A stretch of DNA of 64,000 bases from Thiodiazotropha sp040507225 (GTDB lineage Bacteria; Pseudomonadota; Gammaproteobacteria; Chromatiales; Chromatiaceae), in contig JBEVVG010000001.1 of assembly GCA_040507225.1 (NCBI GenBank), positions 1,116,001 through 1,180,000 of the forward strand, in the 5' to 3' direction. The translations under genes were made by a program, and so were the position numbers. Under the pieces are notes generated by a model, which searched no databases, was not told the DNA's origin, and worked only from the letters and a program-made list of their open reading frames with translations. Positions 1 through 10,302 of the stretch are shown here, one piece after another (the stretch's first letter is position 1; the number at the start of each line of letters is the position of its first letter).

Positions 1-1000
1 TCGGGTCGTTCTGGTCGTCCCCCTCGGTGAGCACGGTATAGAAGGCAGTGATCGAGCCACCCCCCTTGTCACCGTTTCCCGCCCGTTCCACCAGCTGCGG
101 CATCTTGGCGAACACCGAGGGCGGATAACCCTTGGTGGCCGGGGGTTCGTGGATCGCCAGGGCGATTTCCCGCTGCGCCTGGGCATAGCGGGTGAGGGAA
201 TCCATCAGCAGCAGCACATGCTTGCCCTGCTCGCGGAAGTTCTCCGCGATGCTGGTGGCCAGCATCGCGCCGTGCATGCGTCGCAGCGGCGGGTTATCCG
301 CGGGCACCGCGACCACCACGGCCCGTTTCAGGCCCTCCTTGCCGAGGATGTTCTCGACGAACTCCTTGACCTCGCGGCCACGTTCACCGATCAGCCCCAC
401 CACCGTCACATCCGCGTTGGTGTAGCGGGTCATCATGCCCAGCAGCACACTCTTACCGACGCCGGAGCCGGCGAACAGGCCCAGGCGCTGCCCCCGCCCC
501 ACGCTGAGCAGTGCGTTGATCGCCCGCACACCCACATCCAGGGGTTCGCGGATCGGGGTGCGCGCGAGGGGATTGAAGCTGGTTCCCGTGAGTGGACGAT
601 GTTCGTCCGAATGGATCGGGCCTAGGCCGTCGAGGGGCTTGCCGGCGCCATCGATGACCCGTCCCAGCAGGTGCTCGCCGACCACCGCCTCGCACACCCG
701 GCCGGTGGGAATCACCCGCGCGCCCTGTTCGAGACCGTGAATGTCCCCGGTGGGCATCAGGTAGAGGCTGTCCTCGCCGAATCCGACCACCTCGGCCTCG
801 ATGTGGGTACCGTTGCTGCTGACCACGTCACATTGGCCTCCGATCACCGCGCGGCAGCCGATCGCTTCCAGGGTAAGCCCCACCATGCGTGTCAATCGCC
901 CTTCCACCACCAGTCCCCGGTCATCGCCGAGCCGGTCCTGGTAGCGCCTCAGGCGCTCGACCCACATTCTCTGACGTTCCTGGCCCAGGGGTGAGCTCAT
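1..1000 (-). CDS. fliI: Flagellum-specific ATPase FliI (C-terminus cut by window edge)
   Basis: FliI is the soluble hexameric ATPase of the flagellar type III export apparatus and works with FliH to deliver substrates to the export gate. About 333 residues are visible, from the ATG at 1000 to the left edge. The P-loop SGVGKS lies near residue 185, followed by the ERGREV segment, a Walker B-like LLLMDSLTRYA, and GYPPSVFAKMPQLVERAG, which are typical of the F1-beta/FliI family. The gene starts 4 bp after the fliH stop, as the next cistron of the fliEFGHI operon. The missing part is only the end of the ATPase and the C-terminal domain beyond the window. Confidence 0.96.
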   Translation of the reverse strand, partial: MSSPLGQERQRMWVERLRRYQDRLGDDRGLVVEGRLTRMVGLTLEAIGCRAVIGGQCDVVSSNGTHIEAEVVGFGEDSLYLMPTGDIHGLEQGARVIPTGRVCEAVVGEHLLGRVIDGAGKPLDGLGPIHSDEHRPLTGTSFNPLARTPIREPLDVGVRAINALLSVGRGQRLGLFAGSGVGKSVLLGMMTRYTNADVTVVGLIGERGREVKEFVENILGKEGLKRAVVVAVPADNPPLRRMHGAMLATSIAENFREQGKHVLLLMDSLTRYAQAQREIALAIHEPPATKGYPPSVFAKMPQLVERAGNGDKGGGSITAFYTVLTEGDDQNDP

Positions 1001-1004
1001 CGGG

Positions 1005-1688
1005 CTACTCCTGGCTGCTCTGTTCGTCGATGGCCCGCGCCCCCGCCAGCAACGGCGCGATCAGGCTGGCGAGCCGGGATTCCAGAGTGGCGTCGATCTG
1101 CGAAGTGTCCGTGACCACTTTGCAGCCGCCACGGTTGATGACCGGGTCCTCGATCATTTGCCAGCCGGTTTCACTGTCGCCCAGGGCGTAGACCTCGCGA
1201 ATCAGTTCCGCGTCCTCCGGATGTACCAGCAGGCGCACATTGCGCGAGGCGACCGGCAGGATCGAGAGGGATTCGCGCACCACCCCGATGATCAGGTGCG
1301 GATCACTCTTCACCTCGCGGCGCACCAGTTGTTTGACGATCGCCACGACCAGGGTGAGCAGTTCCTTCTCCACCTCGTTGTCCAGGTTGCGCAACGGGTG
1401 TTCAAAGGTCTCGAGCAGGCGGTCGAGGCGTTCGGTGTAGCGTTGCAGATCCTGGTGGGCCCGGGTCAGCCCTTCCTTATGGCCGTACTCGAACCCCTCC
1501 TGCTTGCCGCGCTCGAACCCCTCCTCGTGAGCGGACTGCTGGATCGCCTCCAGCTCCTCGGCGGTGGGCGGAGCCGGCGGCGGGGTGATCTTTCCAGCCA
1601 TCGGTTTGGATTTGCGCTCCCCCATTTCCGGAGGAATCCACTGGCGGATCTCATCGAAATCCCGGTCGTTGGGATCAGACGAACTCAT
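1005..1688 (-). CDS. fliH: Flagellar assembly protein FliH
   Basis: FliH is the stator-like regulator that binds and restrains the FliI ATPase and links it to the C-ring. The 227-residue protein has a charged N-terminus, a Pro/Ala stretch near residues 35-45, a helical middle with small-residue spacing (EEGFERGKQEGFEYGHKEG) resembling the GxxxG repeats of FliH, and the V/E-type C-terminal domain that contacts FliI. The open frame extends upstream to 1949, but that part overlaps fliG out of frame. The ATG at 1688 (MSSSDPND) gives a normal length and a 14-bp overlap with the fliG stop, which implies translational coupling. Confidence 0.93.
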   Translation of the reverse strand: MSSSDPNDRDFDEIRQWIPPEMGERKSKPMAGKITPPPAPPTAEELEAIQQSAHEEGFERGKQEGFEYGHKEGLTRAHQDLQRYTERLDRLLETFEHPLRNLDNEVEKELLTLVVAIVKQLVRREVKSDPHLIIGVVRESLSILPVASRNVRLLVHPEDAELIREVYALGDSETGWQMIEDPVINRGGCKVVTDTSQIDATLESRLASLIAPLLAGARAIDEQSSQE

Positions 1689-2730
1689 CGCCGCCGCCTC
1701 CCAACATGATCTCACCCGCATCCGCCAGACGGCGTGCCACCTGAAGGATCTCTTTCTGCGAGGCTTCGACATCGCTGAGCTTGGCCGGAGCCGCAGCCTC
1801 CATATCGTCCTTGAGCATCTCCGCGGCGCGTTTCGACATGTTCTTGAAGATCTTCTCCTTGAGCACCTCATCGGCACCGCGCAACGCCAGCAGCAACTGT
1901 TCGGTACTGACCTCGCGCAGCAGGGTCTGAATACCCCGGTCGTCCACATCCACCAGGTTCTCGAAGACGAACATGTTGTCCTGCAGTTCCTGGCCGAGGT
2001 CCGAATCCACCTCGGTGATCTCTTCCATCAGCTTGCTCTCGATGGCGCCGTCGAGCATGTTGAGGATCTCCGCGGCGGTCTTCACCCCGCCGAGACTGGA
2101 GGACTTCACATTGGTGGCGCCGGAGAACTGTTTTTCCAGGATCTCGTCGAGCTCCTGCAGGGCCACCGGCTGGATACCGTCCAGGGTGGCGATACGCATG
2201 ATCACATCGGTGCGTACCCGCTCCGGAAACTGGCTCACCACCTGGGCGGCCTGATCAGATTCGAGAAACGACAGCACGATGGCAATGATCTGCGGATGTT
2301 CGAGGCGGATCAGCTCGGCTATGGCACGCGGATCCATCCACTTCAACTGCTCCAGTCCCTTGCTGTTGCGACCCAGCAGGATGCGATCGATCACGCCCCC
2401 CGCCTTGTCTTCGCCGAGGGCGCTGGTCAGCATGTTGCGGATGTACTCGTCGGAACCAAGGCCCAATGCGGTCTGGGTCTCCAGGGTGGTGACGAACTCG
2501 TGCATGACCGCTTCCATTTGGTCGGTGGAAACATTGGTCAGGGTCGCCATCGCCAGGCCCACGTCCTGAACTTCCTTGGGGCCCATGTGACGGAGGATTT
2601 CCGCGGCATCCTTCTCACCCAGCGCCAGCAGCAGGATTGCCGAGCGCTCCACCCCACGGATCTGGAGTTTTTGCGGGGTGTCGGGTGTGGCGATCTGTTT
2701 GCCGGCTTCGGCTTTTTGACTAGTGGGCAT
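1675..2730 (-). CDS. fliG: Flagellar motor switch protein FliG
   Basis: FliG is the rotor protein that contacts the stators and sets torque and rotational direction. It is 351 residues long, about 20 more than the Escherichia coli protein because of an N-terminal extension (MPTSQKAEAG) before the conserved GVERSAILLLALGE. The middle-domain EHPQ motif is present (E144-Q147), followed by the armadillo-type C-terminal half. It overlaps fliF by 11 bp upstream and fliH by 14 bp downstream, consistent with one coupled transcript. Confidence 0.97.
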   Translation of the reverse strand: MPTSQKAEAGKQIATPDTPQKLQIRGVERSAILLLALGEKDAAEILRHMGPKEVQDVGLAMATLTNVSTDQMEAVMHEFVTTLETQTALGLGSDEYIRNMLTSALGEDKAGGVIDRILLGRNSKGLEQLKWMDPRAIAELIRLEHPQIIAIVLSFLESDQAAQVVSQFPERVRTDVIMRIATLDGIQPVALQELDEILEKQFSGATNVKSSSLGGVKTAAEILNMLDGAIESKLMEEITEVDSDLGQELQDNMFVFENLVDVDDRGIQTLLREVSTEQLLLALRGADEVLKEKIFKNMSKRAAEMLKDDMEAAAPAKLSDVEASQKEILQVARRLADAGEIMLGGGGDEFV

Positions 2731-4387
2731 CTTCAGCGATCCATTTTTTCACAACCTGGGCGACGCGTTTCGGATCTTCCGCAATCATACCGCGCGCGGC
2801 ATCCAGGGTCTTCTCATAGCTACGCGGGCCGGGCAGATGCAGTCCCTCGCCCTCTCCCTCCGGCAGGTAGGCGACGCCGCCTTCCTCGCCCCCCATGGCA
2901 CCGCCCTCACCCGCGGCCGCACCGGCCAGCGCCTCCTGCGGGACATGCACAACCTGTTTGGTGAGGCGGGTCATGATCGGTTTCAGCACTCCGAACACCA
3001 GCACCAGGAACAACAACACACCACCGACCTGACGCACCGTATCCCAGAACCAGCTCTCCTCCCAGATCGCCGGCTCCGGCAGTGGCTCCGGCGGTGCCGG
3101 TATAAAGAACGCCTCGCTGATCACCTGCACCCGGTCGCCCCGTTGAATGTCGTAGCCAACCGCCTCTTTCACCAGGTTCGCGATGCGCGTGATCTCCTCC
3201 GCGGTGCGCTTCACCGGGACTACCTGTCCCTCCTCGTCGACCTCGGCGCGGTCATTCACCACCACCGCGACGGAAAGCCGGCGCAGGCGGCTGGTGGGCA
3301 TGCGGGTATGGCTGATGGTCTTGTCCAGCTCGAAATTGCGCGTCGCACGCTTGCTGGTGTTCACCGGGGTTCCGGTTTCACCATCCGCACCCGCCTCACC
3401 GGCCACCTGGGGGGCGTTGCCCGTCGCCGGAGGCTGATTGGTCAATGCGCCAGGTACTCCCTGCACATCATTGAGGATCGACTGCTGCTCATTGATCTGT
3501 TCCGAGCGCAGCGCGTTAACATCCGGATTATAGTATTCCTGGGTCTGCTCCACATAGGTGAAGTCCACGTCGGCGGTCACCTCGGCGCGCAGGTTGTCAC
3601 GCCCGATCACCGGTGTGAGGATGTCCTCGATGCGCTGCTTGAAGTGGTCTTCCAGGCCCCGGGTGTATTCGAACTGGCTCGACGAAAGCTCCATCTCGCG
3701 GCTGTCCTGCTTGTTGCTCAGCAGGCGTCCCTTCTGGTCCACCACGGTGACGTTCGCCACCTCCAGTTCCGGCACGCTGGATGCCACCAGGTGCTGGATC
3801 GCCTCGACCTGCCCCTGCTCCAGGTTGCGCCCTGAGTAGAGTTTCACCACCACCGAGGCGCTGGGAAATTTGCGCTTGCGGATGAATACCGACTGCTTGG
3901 GAGTGGCCAGGTGAACCCGGGCCGACTCCACGTTCGCCAGGGTGCCGATGGAACGCGCCAGCTCACCCTCGATGGCATGCTGGTATCGCGCCGATTCCAC
4001 CAGCCGGCTGGTGGAGAAACCGGTGTCCTCCTGAAGCAGTTCGAACCCGGCGGAACCGCTATGCGGCAAGCCCTGGCCGGCAAGCTTCATCCGCGCTTCC
4101 TGCAGGCTGCCGCTGGGCACCATGATGATGCCGTTGCCCTGATCGATCTCGTAGCTGATCCCCGCCTGTTGCAGGGCCTGGGCAATCTCCACCGCATCCT
4201 TCTGTGAGAGGTTGCCGTAGAGCGGCGTAAAACTGGGGGTCTGGGACCACAACACCACGGCCACGCCAAGGGCGACACTGGCTGCGATACCGACCATCAC
4301 CGCGATCTGGCGAACGATTGGATTGTCCTGGAGACGCGGCGCCTCCTGCAGTTCGAGAGTAGTCTCTTGCGCGTTTACCGTAGCCAT
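2720..4387 (-). CDS. fliF: Flagellar MS-ring protein FliF
   Basis: FliF forms the MS ring in the inner membrane, which is the base for the rotor and export gate. The 555-residue protein has a first transmembrane helix at about residues 28-48, the YscJ-like ring-building repeats in the periplasmic part (LYGNLSQKDAVEIAQALQQ, then SARVHLATPKQSVF), a low-complexity periplasmic stretch rich in Gly/Ala/Thr, a second transmembrane helix near 452-475 and a cytoplasmic FliG-binding tail. It starts 21 bp after the fliE stop. Confidence 0.97.
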   Translation of the reverse strand: MATVNAQETTLELQEAPRLQDNPIVRQIAVMVGIAASVALGVAVVLWSQTPSFTPLYGNLSQKDAVEIAQALQQAGISYEIDQGNGIIMVPSGSLQEARMKLAGQGLPHSGSAGFELLQEDTGFSTSRLVESARYQHAIEGELARSIGTLANVESARVHLATPKQSVFIRKRKFPSASVVVKLYSGRNLEQGQVEAIQHLVASSVPELEVANVTVVDQKGRLLSNKQDSREMELSSSQFEYTRGLEDHFKQRIEDILTPVIGRDNLRAEVTADVDFTYVEQTQEYYNPDVNALRSEQINEQQSILNDVQGVPGALTNQPPATGNAPQVAGEAGADGETGTPVNTSKRATRNFELDKTISHTRMPTSRLRRLSVAVVVNDRAEVDEEGQVVPVKRTAEEITRIANLVKEAVGYDIQRGDRVQVISEAFFIPAPPEPLPEPAIWEESWFWDTVRQVGGVLLFLVLVFGVLKPIMTRLTKQVVHVPQEALAGAAAGEGGAMGGEEGGVAYLPEGEGEGLHLPGPRSYEKTLDAARGMIAEDPKRVAQVVKKWIAEDAH

Positions 4388-4408
4388 TTTCTATTTATAT
4401 CCAATAAG

Positions 4409-4732
4409 TTAAATCGACATGCTCATGACGTCCTTGTAGGCTTCGACGAGCTTGTTGCGGACCTGCACCATGGCCTCGAAGGAGAGACTCGATTTCTGTG
4501 CCGCGATCATCACCTGGGCCAGGTCCACGTTCCCTTCCCCGGATTCGAAGGCGGTGCGCAGAGCGTTCGCCTCCTGCTGAACCGAGTTCACCTGGTCGAT
4601 CGACTGCTTCAGCAGGTCGGAAAAATCGGCCCCCGCCGCTTTCGGAGATTCGGTCGGGTGGTTACCGGCCTGGGCGGACATCACCCGCATCTGCGCCAGT
4701 ACCTGGTCGATATTCATGCTGTTGTTCATCAT
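4409..4732 (-). CDS. fliE: Flagellar hook-basal body complex protein FliE
   Basis: FliE is the small rod-base protein that joins the MS ring to the proximal rod. At 107 residues it is a normal length, and it carries the C-terminal signature FEAMVQVRNKLVEAYKDVMSMSI typical of the family in its shortened form (VRNKLVEAYKDVMSM). A GGAG ribosome site precedes two adjacent ATG codons, and the upstream one at 4732 is used here. It is the first gene of the fliEFGHI operon and lies downstream of a sigma-54 promoter placed in the end of fleR. Confidence 0.94.
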   Translation of the reverse strand: MMNNSMNIDQVLAQMRVMSAQAGNHPTESPKAAGADFSDLLKQSIDQVNSVQQEANALRTAFESGEGNVDLAQVMIAAQKSSLSFEAMVQVRNKLVEAYKDVMSMSI

Positions 4733-4766
4733 TCACTCCGTTATCAGGATACCGATACCCTTGAGA

Positions 4767-4782
4767 TGCAGATTTCGCACCA
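4767..4782 (-). promoter_or_regulatory. Sigma-54 promoter of the fliE operon
   Basis: On the minus strand the sequence TGGTGCGAAATCTGCA has the invariant GG and GC of a -24/-12 element exactly 10 nt apart. The predicted start is near 4756, which leaves a leader of about 24 nt before fliE. Position, orientation and the neighbouring sigma-54 activators FleR and FleQ all agree. The -24 half differs from TGGCAC at two positions. Confidence 0.72.
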
Positions 4783-4784
4783 GT

Positions 4785-6125
4785 TCAGCCCGGAATAGGC
4801 ACACCCGCGTCACGCATCCGCGCGATCTTGTAGCGCAGGGTACGTTCGCTGATGCCCAGGCGGCTGGCCACGTGCTTGCGGCTGACGCGACCGTCTTCCA
4901 GGGCATCCAGAATCATCTGTTCCTCCACCGAGCGCAGGTCCTCGGGCAGCTTGCCCTTGGCCGCCTGGGAGACCGGCTCTTCAAGCGACGTTTCCGCGCT
5001 GTGCGCCTCGAAGGCCAGGTCTGCCGGTTCCAGGGTTGCGCCGCTGTTGAGGATCAACGCCCGCTGCATGAGATTGTCCAGCTCCCGCACATTGCCCGGC
5101 CAGGCATGGCTCAGCAATTGCTGCTCCGCGGTCTCGCTGATGCGTGGCGGTTGTTGTCCCGGGCGTTGGCTCTTGGCCAGCAGATAGCGGGCCAGGGGCA
5201 GAATGTCCCGTGGCCGTTCGCGCAGCGGCGGCAGGCGAATCGGAAATACGTTCAGCCGGTAGTAGAGATCCTCGCGGAAGCGACCGGCGGAGACCTCTTC
5301 ACGCAACATGCGGTTGGTGGTTGCGAGTACCCGCACATCCAGTTCGATCATGCGCCGGCCACCCAGGCGTTCCAGCTCCCGCTCCTGCAGCACGCGCAGC
5401 AGCTTGGCCTGCAGCGCCAGGCTCATCTCGGAGATTTCGTCGAGCAGCAGGGTGCCGCCCTGGGCCTGTTCGAACTTGCCCGCGGTGGACTGGTAGGCGC
5501 CGGTGAAAGCGCCCTTTTCGTAGCCGAACAGCACCGCTTCGAGCATGTTCTCGGGGATCGCGGCACAGTTGATGGCGACGAAGGGTCCCTCTCTGCGGGG
5601 TGACTGCTGGTGGATGAATCGGGCATAGACCTCTTTGCCGGTGCCGCTCTCACCGTTGAGCAGCACCGTGGCCTCACTCTGCGCCACCCGGCGGGCCAGT
5701 TCCAGCACCTCGCGGCTGCGCAGATCCTCCGCCACCGGTCCCTGGGGATCCGGATCCGCGATGCTCGGCAGGTGCTCGGCCACCTTGCTGACCAGCACTT
5801 CCGCCTCGAACGGCTTGACCAGATAGTCGACCGCGCCGTCGTGCATCGCCATCACCGCCTTTTCGATGGAACCATACGCGGTCATCAGCAGCACCGGGGT
5901 CCCGGGCATGCCCTTGTGAACCTCGCGCAGCAGCTGGTGGCCGTCCATCGGCTGCATCTGCACGTCACTCACCACCATGCCGATCGGTTCCTGCTGCATG
6001 AGCTGCAGGGCGTGCCGGCCATCCTCGGCGGTGCGCACCGGATAACCGGACAGCTCCAGGGTATCGCTCAGGGCCTCGCGCAGGGCCGGATCGTCTTCCA
6101 CTATCAGCACGGTTGCATGACTCAT
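4785..6125 (-). CDS. fleR: Sigma-54 dependent flagellar response regulator FleR/FlrC
   Basis: FleR/FlrC activates class III flagellar genes (basal body, hook) with RNA polymerase-sigma-54 after phosphorylation by FleS. The 446-residue protein has a receiver domain (acidic pair ED-D near 10-12, phospho-acceptor Asp54, Lys in LVKPF), an AAA+ domain with Walker A GESGTGKE and the sigma-54-contact motif GAFTGA, and a Fis-type HTH at the C-terminus (SRKHVASRLGISERTLRYK). Its ATG overlaps the fleS stop by 4 bp (ATGA). The fliE sigma-54 promoter lies immediately beyond its stop, so it can activate the adjacent operon. Confidence 0.93.
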   Translation of the reverse strand: MSHATVLIVEDDPALREALSDTLELSGYPVRTAEDGRHALQLMQQEPIGMVVSDVQMQPMDGHQLLREVHKGMPGTPVLLMTAYGSIEKAVMAMHDGAVDYLVKPFEAEVLVSKVAEHLPSIADPDPQGPVAEDLRSREVLELARRVAQSEATVLLNGESGTGKEVYARFIHQQSPRREGPFVAINCAAIPENMLEAVLFGYEKGAFTGAYQSTAGKFEQAQGGTLLLDEISEMSLALQAKLLRVLQERELERLGGRRMIELDVRVLATTNRMLREEVSAGRFREDLYYRLNVFPIRLPPLRERPRDILPLARYLLAKSQRPGQQPPRISETAEQQLLSHAWPGNVRELDNLMQRALILNSGATLEPADLAFEAHSAETSLEEPVSQAAKGKLPEDLRSVEEQMILDALEDGRVSRKHVASRLGISERTLRYKIARMRDAGVPIPG

Positions 6126-7345
6126 GACAGACTCCTCAGGTGTTCAACGCCCGGGCGGGTGGACTGGGCCAGCGCCTGGGAGGCGCCCTCCGCCGTCACC
6201 GCCAGGGGAAAGCGCATCTGAAACAGGGCGCCGCCCCAGTGCGATGCGCCGGCGAGGATCTCCCCGCCGTGGTTCAAGACAAGGTTCTGCACCACCGCCA
6301 GGCCGAGGCCGGTGCCGCCGCTGCGGGTGGTGAAGAACGGATCGAAGATCCGCTCCAGCAGTGATTCGGGGATGCCCTGCCCGTCATCCGCTACCTCGAG
6401 GCTGATCTCGTGGCCGGCATCCAGGGTCACCCGGACCTGCCGTGCGCCCTGTTGAATGGCGTTCTCCAGCAGGTTGCCCAACAGACCCAGAACCGCGTCT
6501 TCACGACCGATCATGATGGCCTGTCCGGCGCGGCAGTTGTCGATCGACAGGGTCACGCCGCGAGCCTGCCATTGCTGTTCCGCGGAAGCTGCGAAGTTTT
6601 CCAGCACCCGGCTCAGGTCCAGGCGGGTCTCCCCGGCGTCCCCGCCCCGGGCGAACATCAGGATGTCGTGAATTTGACGCTCCATGTGTTGCAGCCGGTC
6701 ACGCAGTTTCGCGGCGAACTGTTGACGCCGCGGGGCGTCGATCGAATCGCTCACCAGGTGTGAGGCATACAACAGGGCGGTACTCAGGGGGGTGCGCATC
6801 TGGTGCGCCAGCTGGGCGGACATCTCGCCCATGGCGGTGAGCCGTTCACGGCGGTTCAGCCGTTCCTGGAGTTTGCGGGTCTCGGTGACATCCACCAGCA
6901 CAAGGATATGTCCCGGCGCCTGTTCCAGAGGGCTGCTGGAGAGGGTCAGCAGGTGTCCGTTGCTGAGCTTCAGCTCGTTGCCTTTCAGGTTACCGTTGAC
7001 CGAGCGACGGGCCACCACATCCGGCCAGGGCTGGTTCGCCTCCAGGCGGCCCAGCAACTGCTCTGCGGCGGGATTGTACTCACGAATCCGCGCCTCGCCG
7101 TCCAGCACGATGACCGCGGCGGGCAGGGTCTCGAGGAGCTTTTCCAGGCGATCCGCCAGGCGCTCCTTTTCCGCCAACTGCACCATCCGCTCGCTGCGCG
7201 CGGCCGCCAGCTCCTGGCTCAGCTCCAGCACCTGGGACTGCAGTTGCTGGTAGGAGCCGGTCAGCTCTTCCGATAACTGGTTGAAAAGATTGAACGCCGC
7301 TTCCAGGGCGTGTTGTCGGTCGGCGAGGGACGGTTTCGGTGACAC
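6122..7345 (-). CDS. fleS: Flagellar sensor histidine kinase FleS/FlrB
   Basis: FleS/FlrB is a soluble histidine kinase that phosphorylates FleR. The sequence shows an N-terminal helical region, a PAS-like domain (AAVIVLDGEARIREYNPAAEQLL), the HisKA helix with phospho-acceptor in LAHQMRTPLS, and a HATPase domain (DDGQGIPES, GTGLGLAVVQ). No membrane segment is seen. The longest frame begins at a GTG at 7381, but that is the predicted transcription start of the sigma-54 promoter just upstream. The GTG at 7345, preceded by AGAGG at 9 nt, leaves a usable leader and is preferred, giving 407 residues. Confidence 0.9.
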   Translation of the reverse strand: MSPKPSLADRQHALEAAFNLFNQLSEELTGSYQQLQSQVLELSQELAAARSERMVQLAEKERLADRLEKLLETLPAAVIVLDGEARIREYNPAAEQLLGRLEANQPWPDVVARRSVNGNLKGNELKLSNGHLLTLSSSPLEQAPGHILVLVDVTETRKLQERLNRRERLTAMGEMSAQLAHQMRTPLSTALLYASHLVSDSIDAPRRQQFAAKLRDRLQHMERQIHDILMFARGGDAGETRLDLSRVLENFAASAEQQWQARGVTLSIDNCRAGQAIMIGREDAVLGLLGNLLENAIQQGARQVRVTLDAGHEISLEVADDGQGIPESLLERIFDPFFTTRSGGTGLGLAVVQNLVLNHGGEILAGASHWGGALFQMRFPLAVTAEGASQALAQSTRPGVEHLRSLS

Positions 7346-7390
7346 GGTTTGCAACCTCTGTGGTGAGTCAATCGTTCTCACCGGAAATTT

Positions 7391-7406
7391 TGCAAATAGC
7401 GTGCCT
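7391..7406 (-). promoter_or_regulatory. Sigma-54 promoter of fleSR
   Basis: The minus-strand sequence AGGCACGCTATTTGCA keeps the GGCAC of the -24 box and the TTGC of the -12 box with GG and GC 10 nt apart, close to the TGGCAC-N5-TTGCA consensus. It lies in the 78-bp (114-bp with the later start) gap between fleQ and fleS. FleQ is the known activator of fleSR in related bacteria, so this is the expected class II promoter. The predicted start is near 7380, which argues against the GTG at 7381 as the fleS start codon. Confidence 0.82.
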
Positions 7407-7459
7407 ATTTTTATATTTGTTTAATTTCAGTAACTTATGAATTCAAATTCAAGAAGACG

Positions 7460-8935
<1,476 letters not shown>

Positions 8936-8979
8936 TAATCAGGTCCTTATAGCGGTTGAAATCCACAGGACTGATGCGA

Positions 8980-9008
8980 AGTTAAGCAGCAAACCTGCAA
9001 AATGTCAA
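8980..9008 (-). promoter_or_regulatory. Candidate sigma-70 promoter of fleQ
   Basis: On the minus strand a perfect -35 box TTGACA is followed 17 nt later by the weak -10 TTAACT, about 45 nt before the fleQ start. A class I regulator driven by sigma-70 is expected at the top of the flagellar hierarchy. The -10 matches only three consensus positions, so the call is tentative. Confidence 0.45.
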
Positions 9009-9230
9009 AATTACGGCGAATCAAGATTTTAATTGAACATAATCAATTAAGAGTCTGTTATTACTAGAGGTTAGACTAAATCGAGACAGCCTGCACCTGG
9101 GTAGTCCGATTGAGTCGTTAGTTTCCCACCGCCAGCACCAATCGGTGACATGCATGGTGTTTTCTGTGCAAATCTCGATATATACTTGCACTTGTGCAGG
9201 TAAAATCCAGAAATTAGCCAAGATGTCCCC

Positions 9231-9863
9231 ATGCCCAAACTGACGCTCACCTTCAAAGGACGCCTGATGGACGTTTTCCACCTGGAGGGCGCCGAGACCC
9301 GTATCGGGCGGAATCCCGACTGCACCATCAGCATCGACAGCCTGGCCATCGCCCCGCACCAACTCACGATCAGCGCCATGCAGGACGGCTACCTGCTGGA
9401 AGCGAAGGACGTGCAGTTCCCGGTACTGGTCAATCACGAAAAGGCCGAAAAGACCCCGCTCTACCACGGCGACGTGATCCAGATCGGCAAACATACCCTG
9501 ACCTTTTCGGAGGATGCCCTGGAACTGGGCAACCTCATGGAGGAGCCGTTTCCGCAATTTCACCCGGTCGAGACTGACGACGAGGATGACGAGGACGACC
9601 CCGCCAACAAGGGAATGCTGCAGATCGTCAAAGGCGAGCACTTCGGCCGGATCATTCCACTCAAGCGCAACATGACCCGCATCGGCCATACCGGTGGGGA
9701 CTGCGCCATGATCGCCCGACGGGAAGAGGGCTACTTCATCACCTTCCTCGAGGGGGAACACCCGCCCGTGGTCAACAATCAGCGCCTGGGCGAACACGCC
9801 CTGCAGCTCAACGACGGGGATCTGATCGAGGTAGGCGGCACACAGATGCAATTCCACGCCTGA
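9231..9863 (+). CDS. Protein with two FHA domains
   Basis: FHA domains bind phosphothreonine peptides and act as signalling adaptors. This 210-residue cytoplasmic protein appears to contain two: the first (residues about 20-95) shows TRIGRNPDCTISIDS, the second (about 145-208) shows TRIGHTGGDCAMIARR and ends with a GGTQMQFH strand. A very acidic linker (TDDEDDEDDP) joins them. There is no signal peptide or catalytic domain. It is followed 8 bp later by a PilZ gene and diverges from fleQ, so a motility or surface-signalling role is plausible but unproven. The partner kinase is not in the window. Confidence 0.82.
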   Translation: MPKLTLTFKGRLMDVFHLEGAETRIGRNPDCTISIDSLAIAPHQLTISAMQDGYLLEAKDVQFPVLVNHEKAEKTPLYHGDVIQIGKHTLTFSEDALELGNLMEEPFPQFHPVETDDEDDEDDPANKGMLQIVKGEHFGRIIPLKRNMTRIGHTGGDCAMIARREEGYFITFLEGEHPPVVNNQRLGEHALQLNDGDLIEVGGTQMQFHA

Positions 9864-9871
9864 GGCGACAC

Positions 9872-10243
9872 ATGAATTCGACAGACAACAGCGACCGTCG
9901 GCAATTTCACCGGATCGTCTTCGACGCCCCGGCCACCATCATCGCCACCACCGGCGAGTACCCCACCACCCTGATCGACATCTCCCTCAAGGGCGCCCTG
10001 GCAACCATCCCCGCGGAGTGGCAGCCCAATCCCGGTGATCCGGTGACCCTCAAGGTGGTTCTCGACCAGGGCGAAAGCCTGATCACCATGCAGGCCAGCT
10101 GCGCCCACCTGGAGGGCGAGCGGGTCGGCCTGCGCTGCGAGGCCATCGACATGGAGAGCATCACCCGGCTGCGCCGCCTGGTGGAACTCAACCTGTGCGA
10201 CGAGTCCCTGCTGCAGCGGGACATCGAAGCCCTGGGACAGTAA
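9872..10243 (+). CDS. PilZ domain protein (c-di-GMP binding)
   Basis: PilZ domains bind cyclic di-GMP through an N-terminal arginine motif and a D/N-x-S-x-x-G loop. Both are visible in this 123-residue protein: SDRRQFHRIVF near residues 7-17 and DISLKGA near 37-43. The rest is a single beta-barrel followed by a C-terminal helix (ESITRLRRLVELN). It is 8 bp downstream of the FHA gene and very likely cotranscribed. Proximity to flagellar regulators suggests a role in motility or attachment. The direct target is unknown. Confidence 0.88.
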   Translation: MNSTDNSDRRQFHRIVFDAPATIIATTGEYPTTLIDISLKGALATIPAEWQPNPGDPVTLKVVLDQGESLITMQASCAHLEGERVGLRCEAIDMESITRLRRLVELNLCDESLLQRDIEALGQ

Positions 10244-10302
10244 AGCCCCGGGACCATCCCCCACGCCCCCGTTTTACCGGGTACGTCTCAAAAGGGCGGA
10301 CA

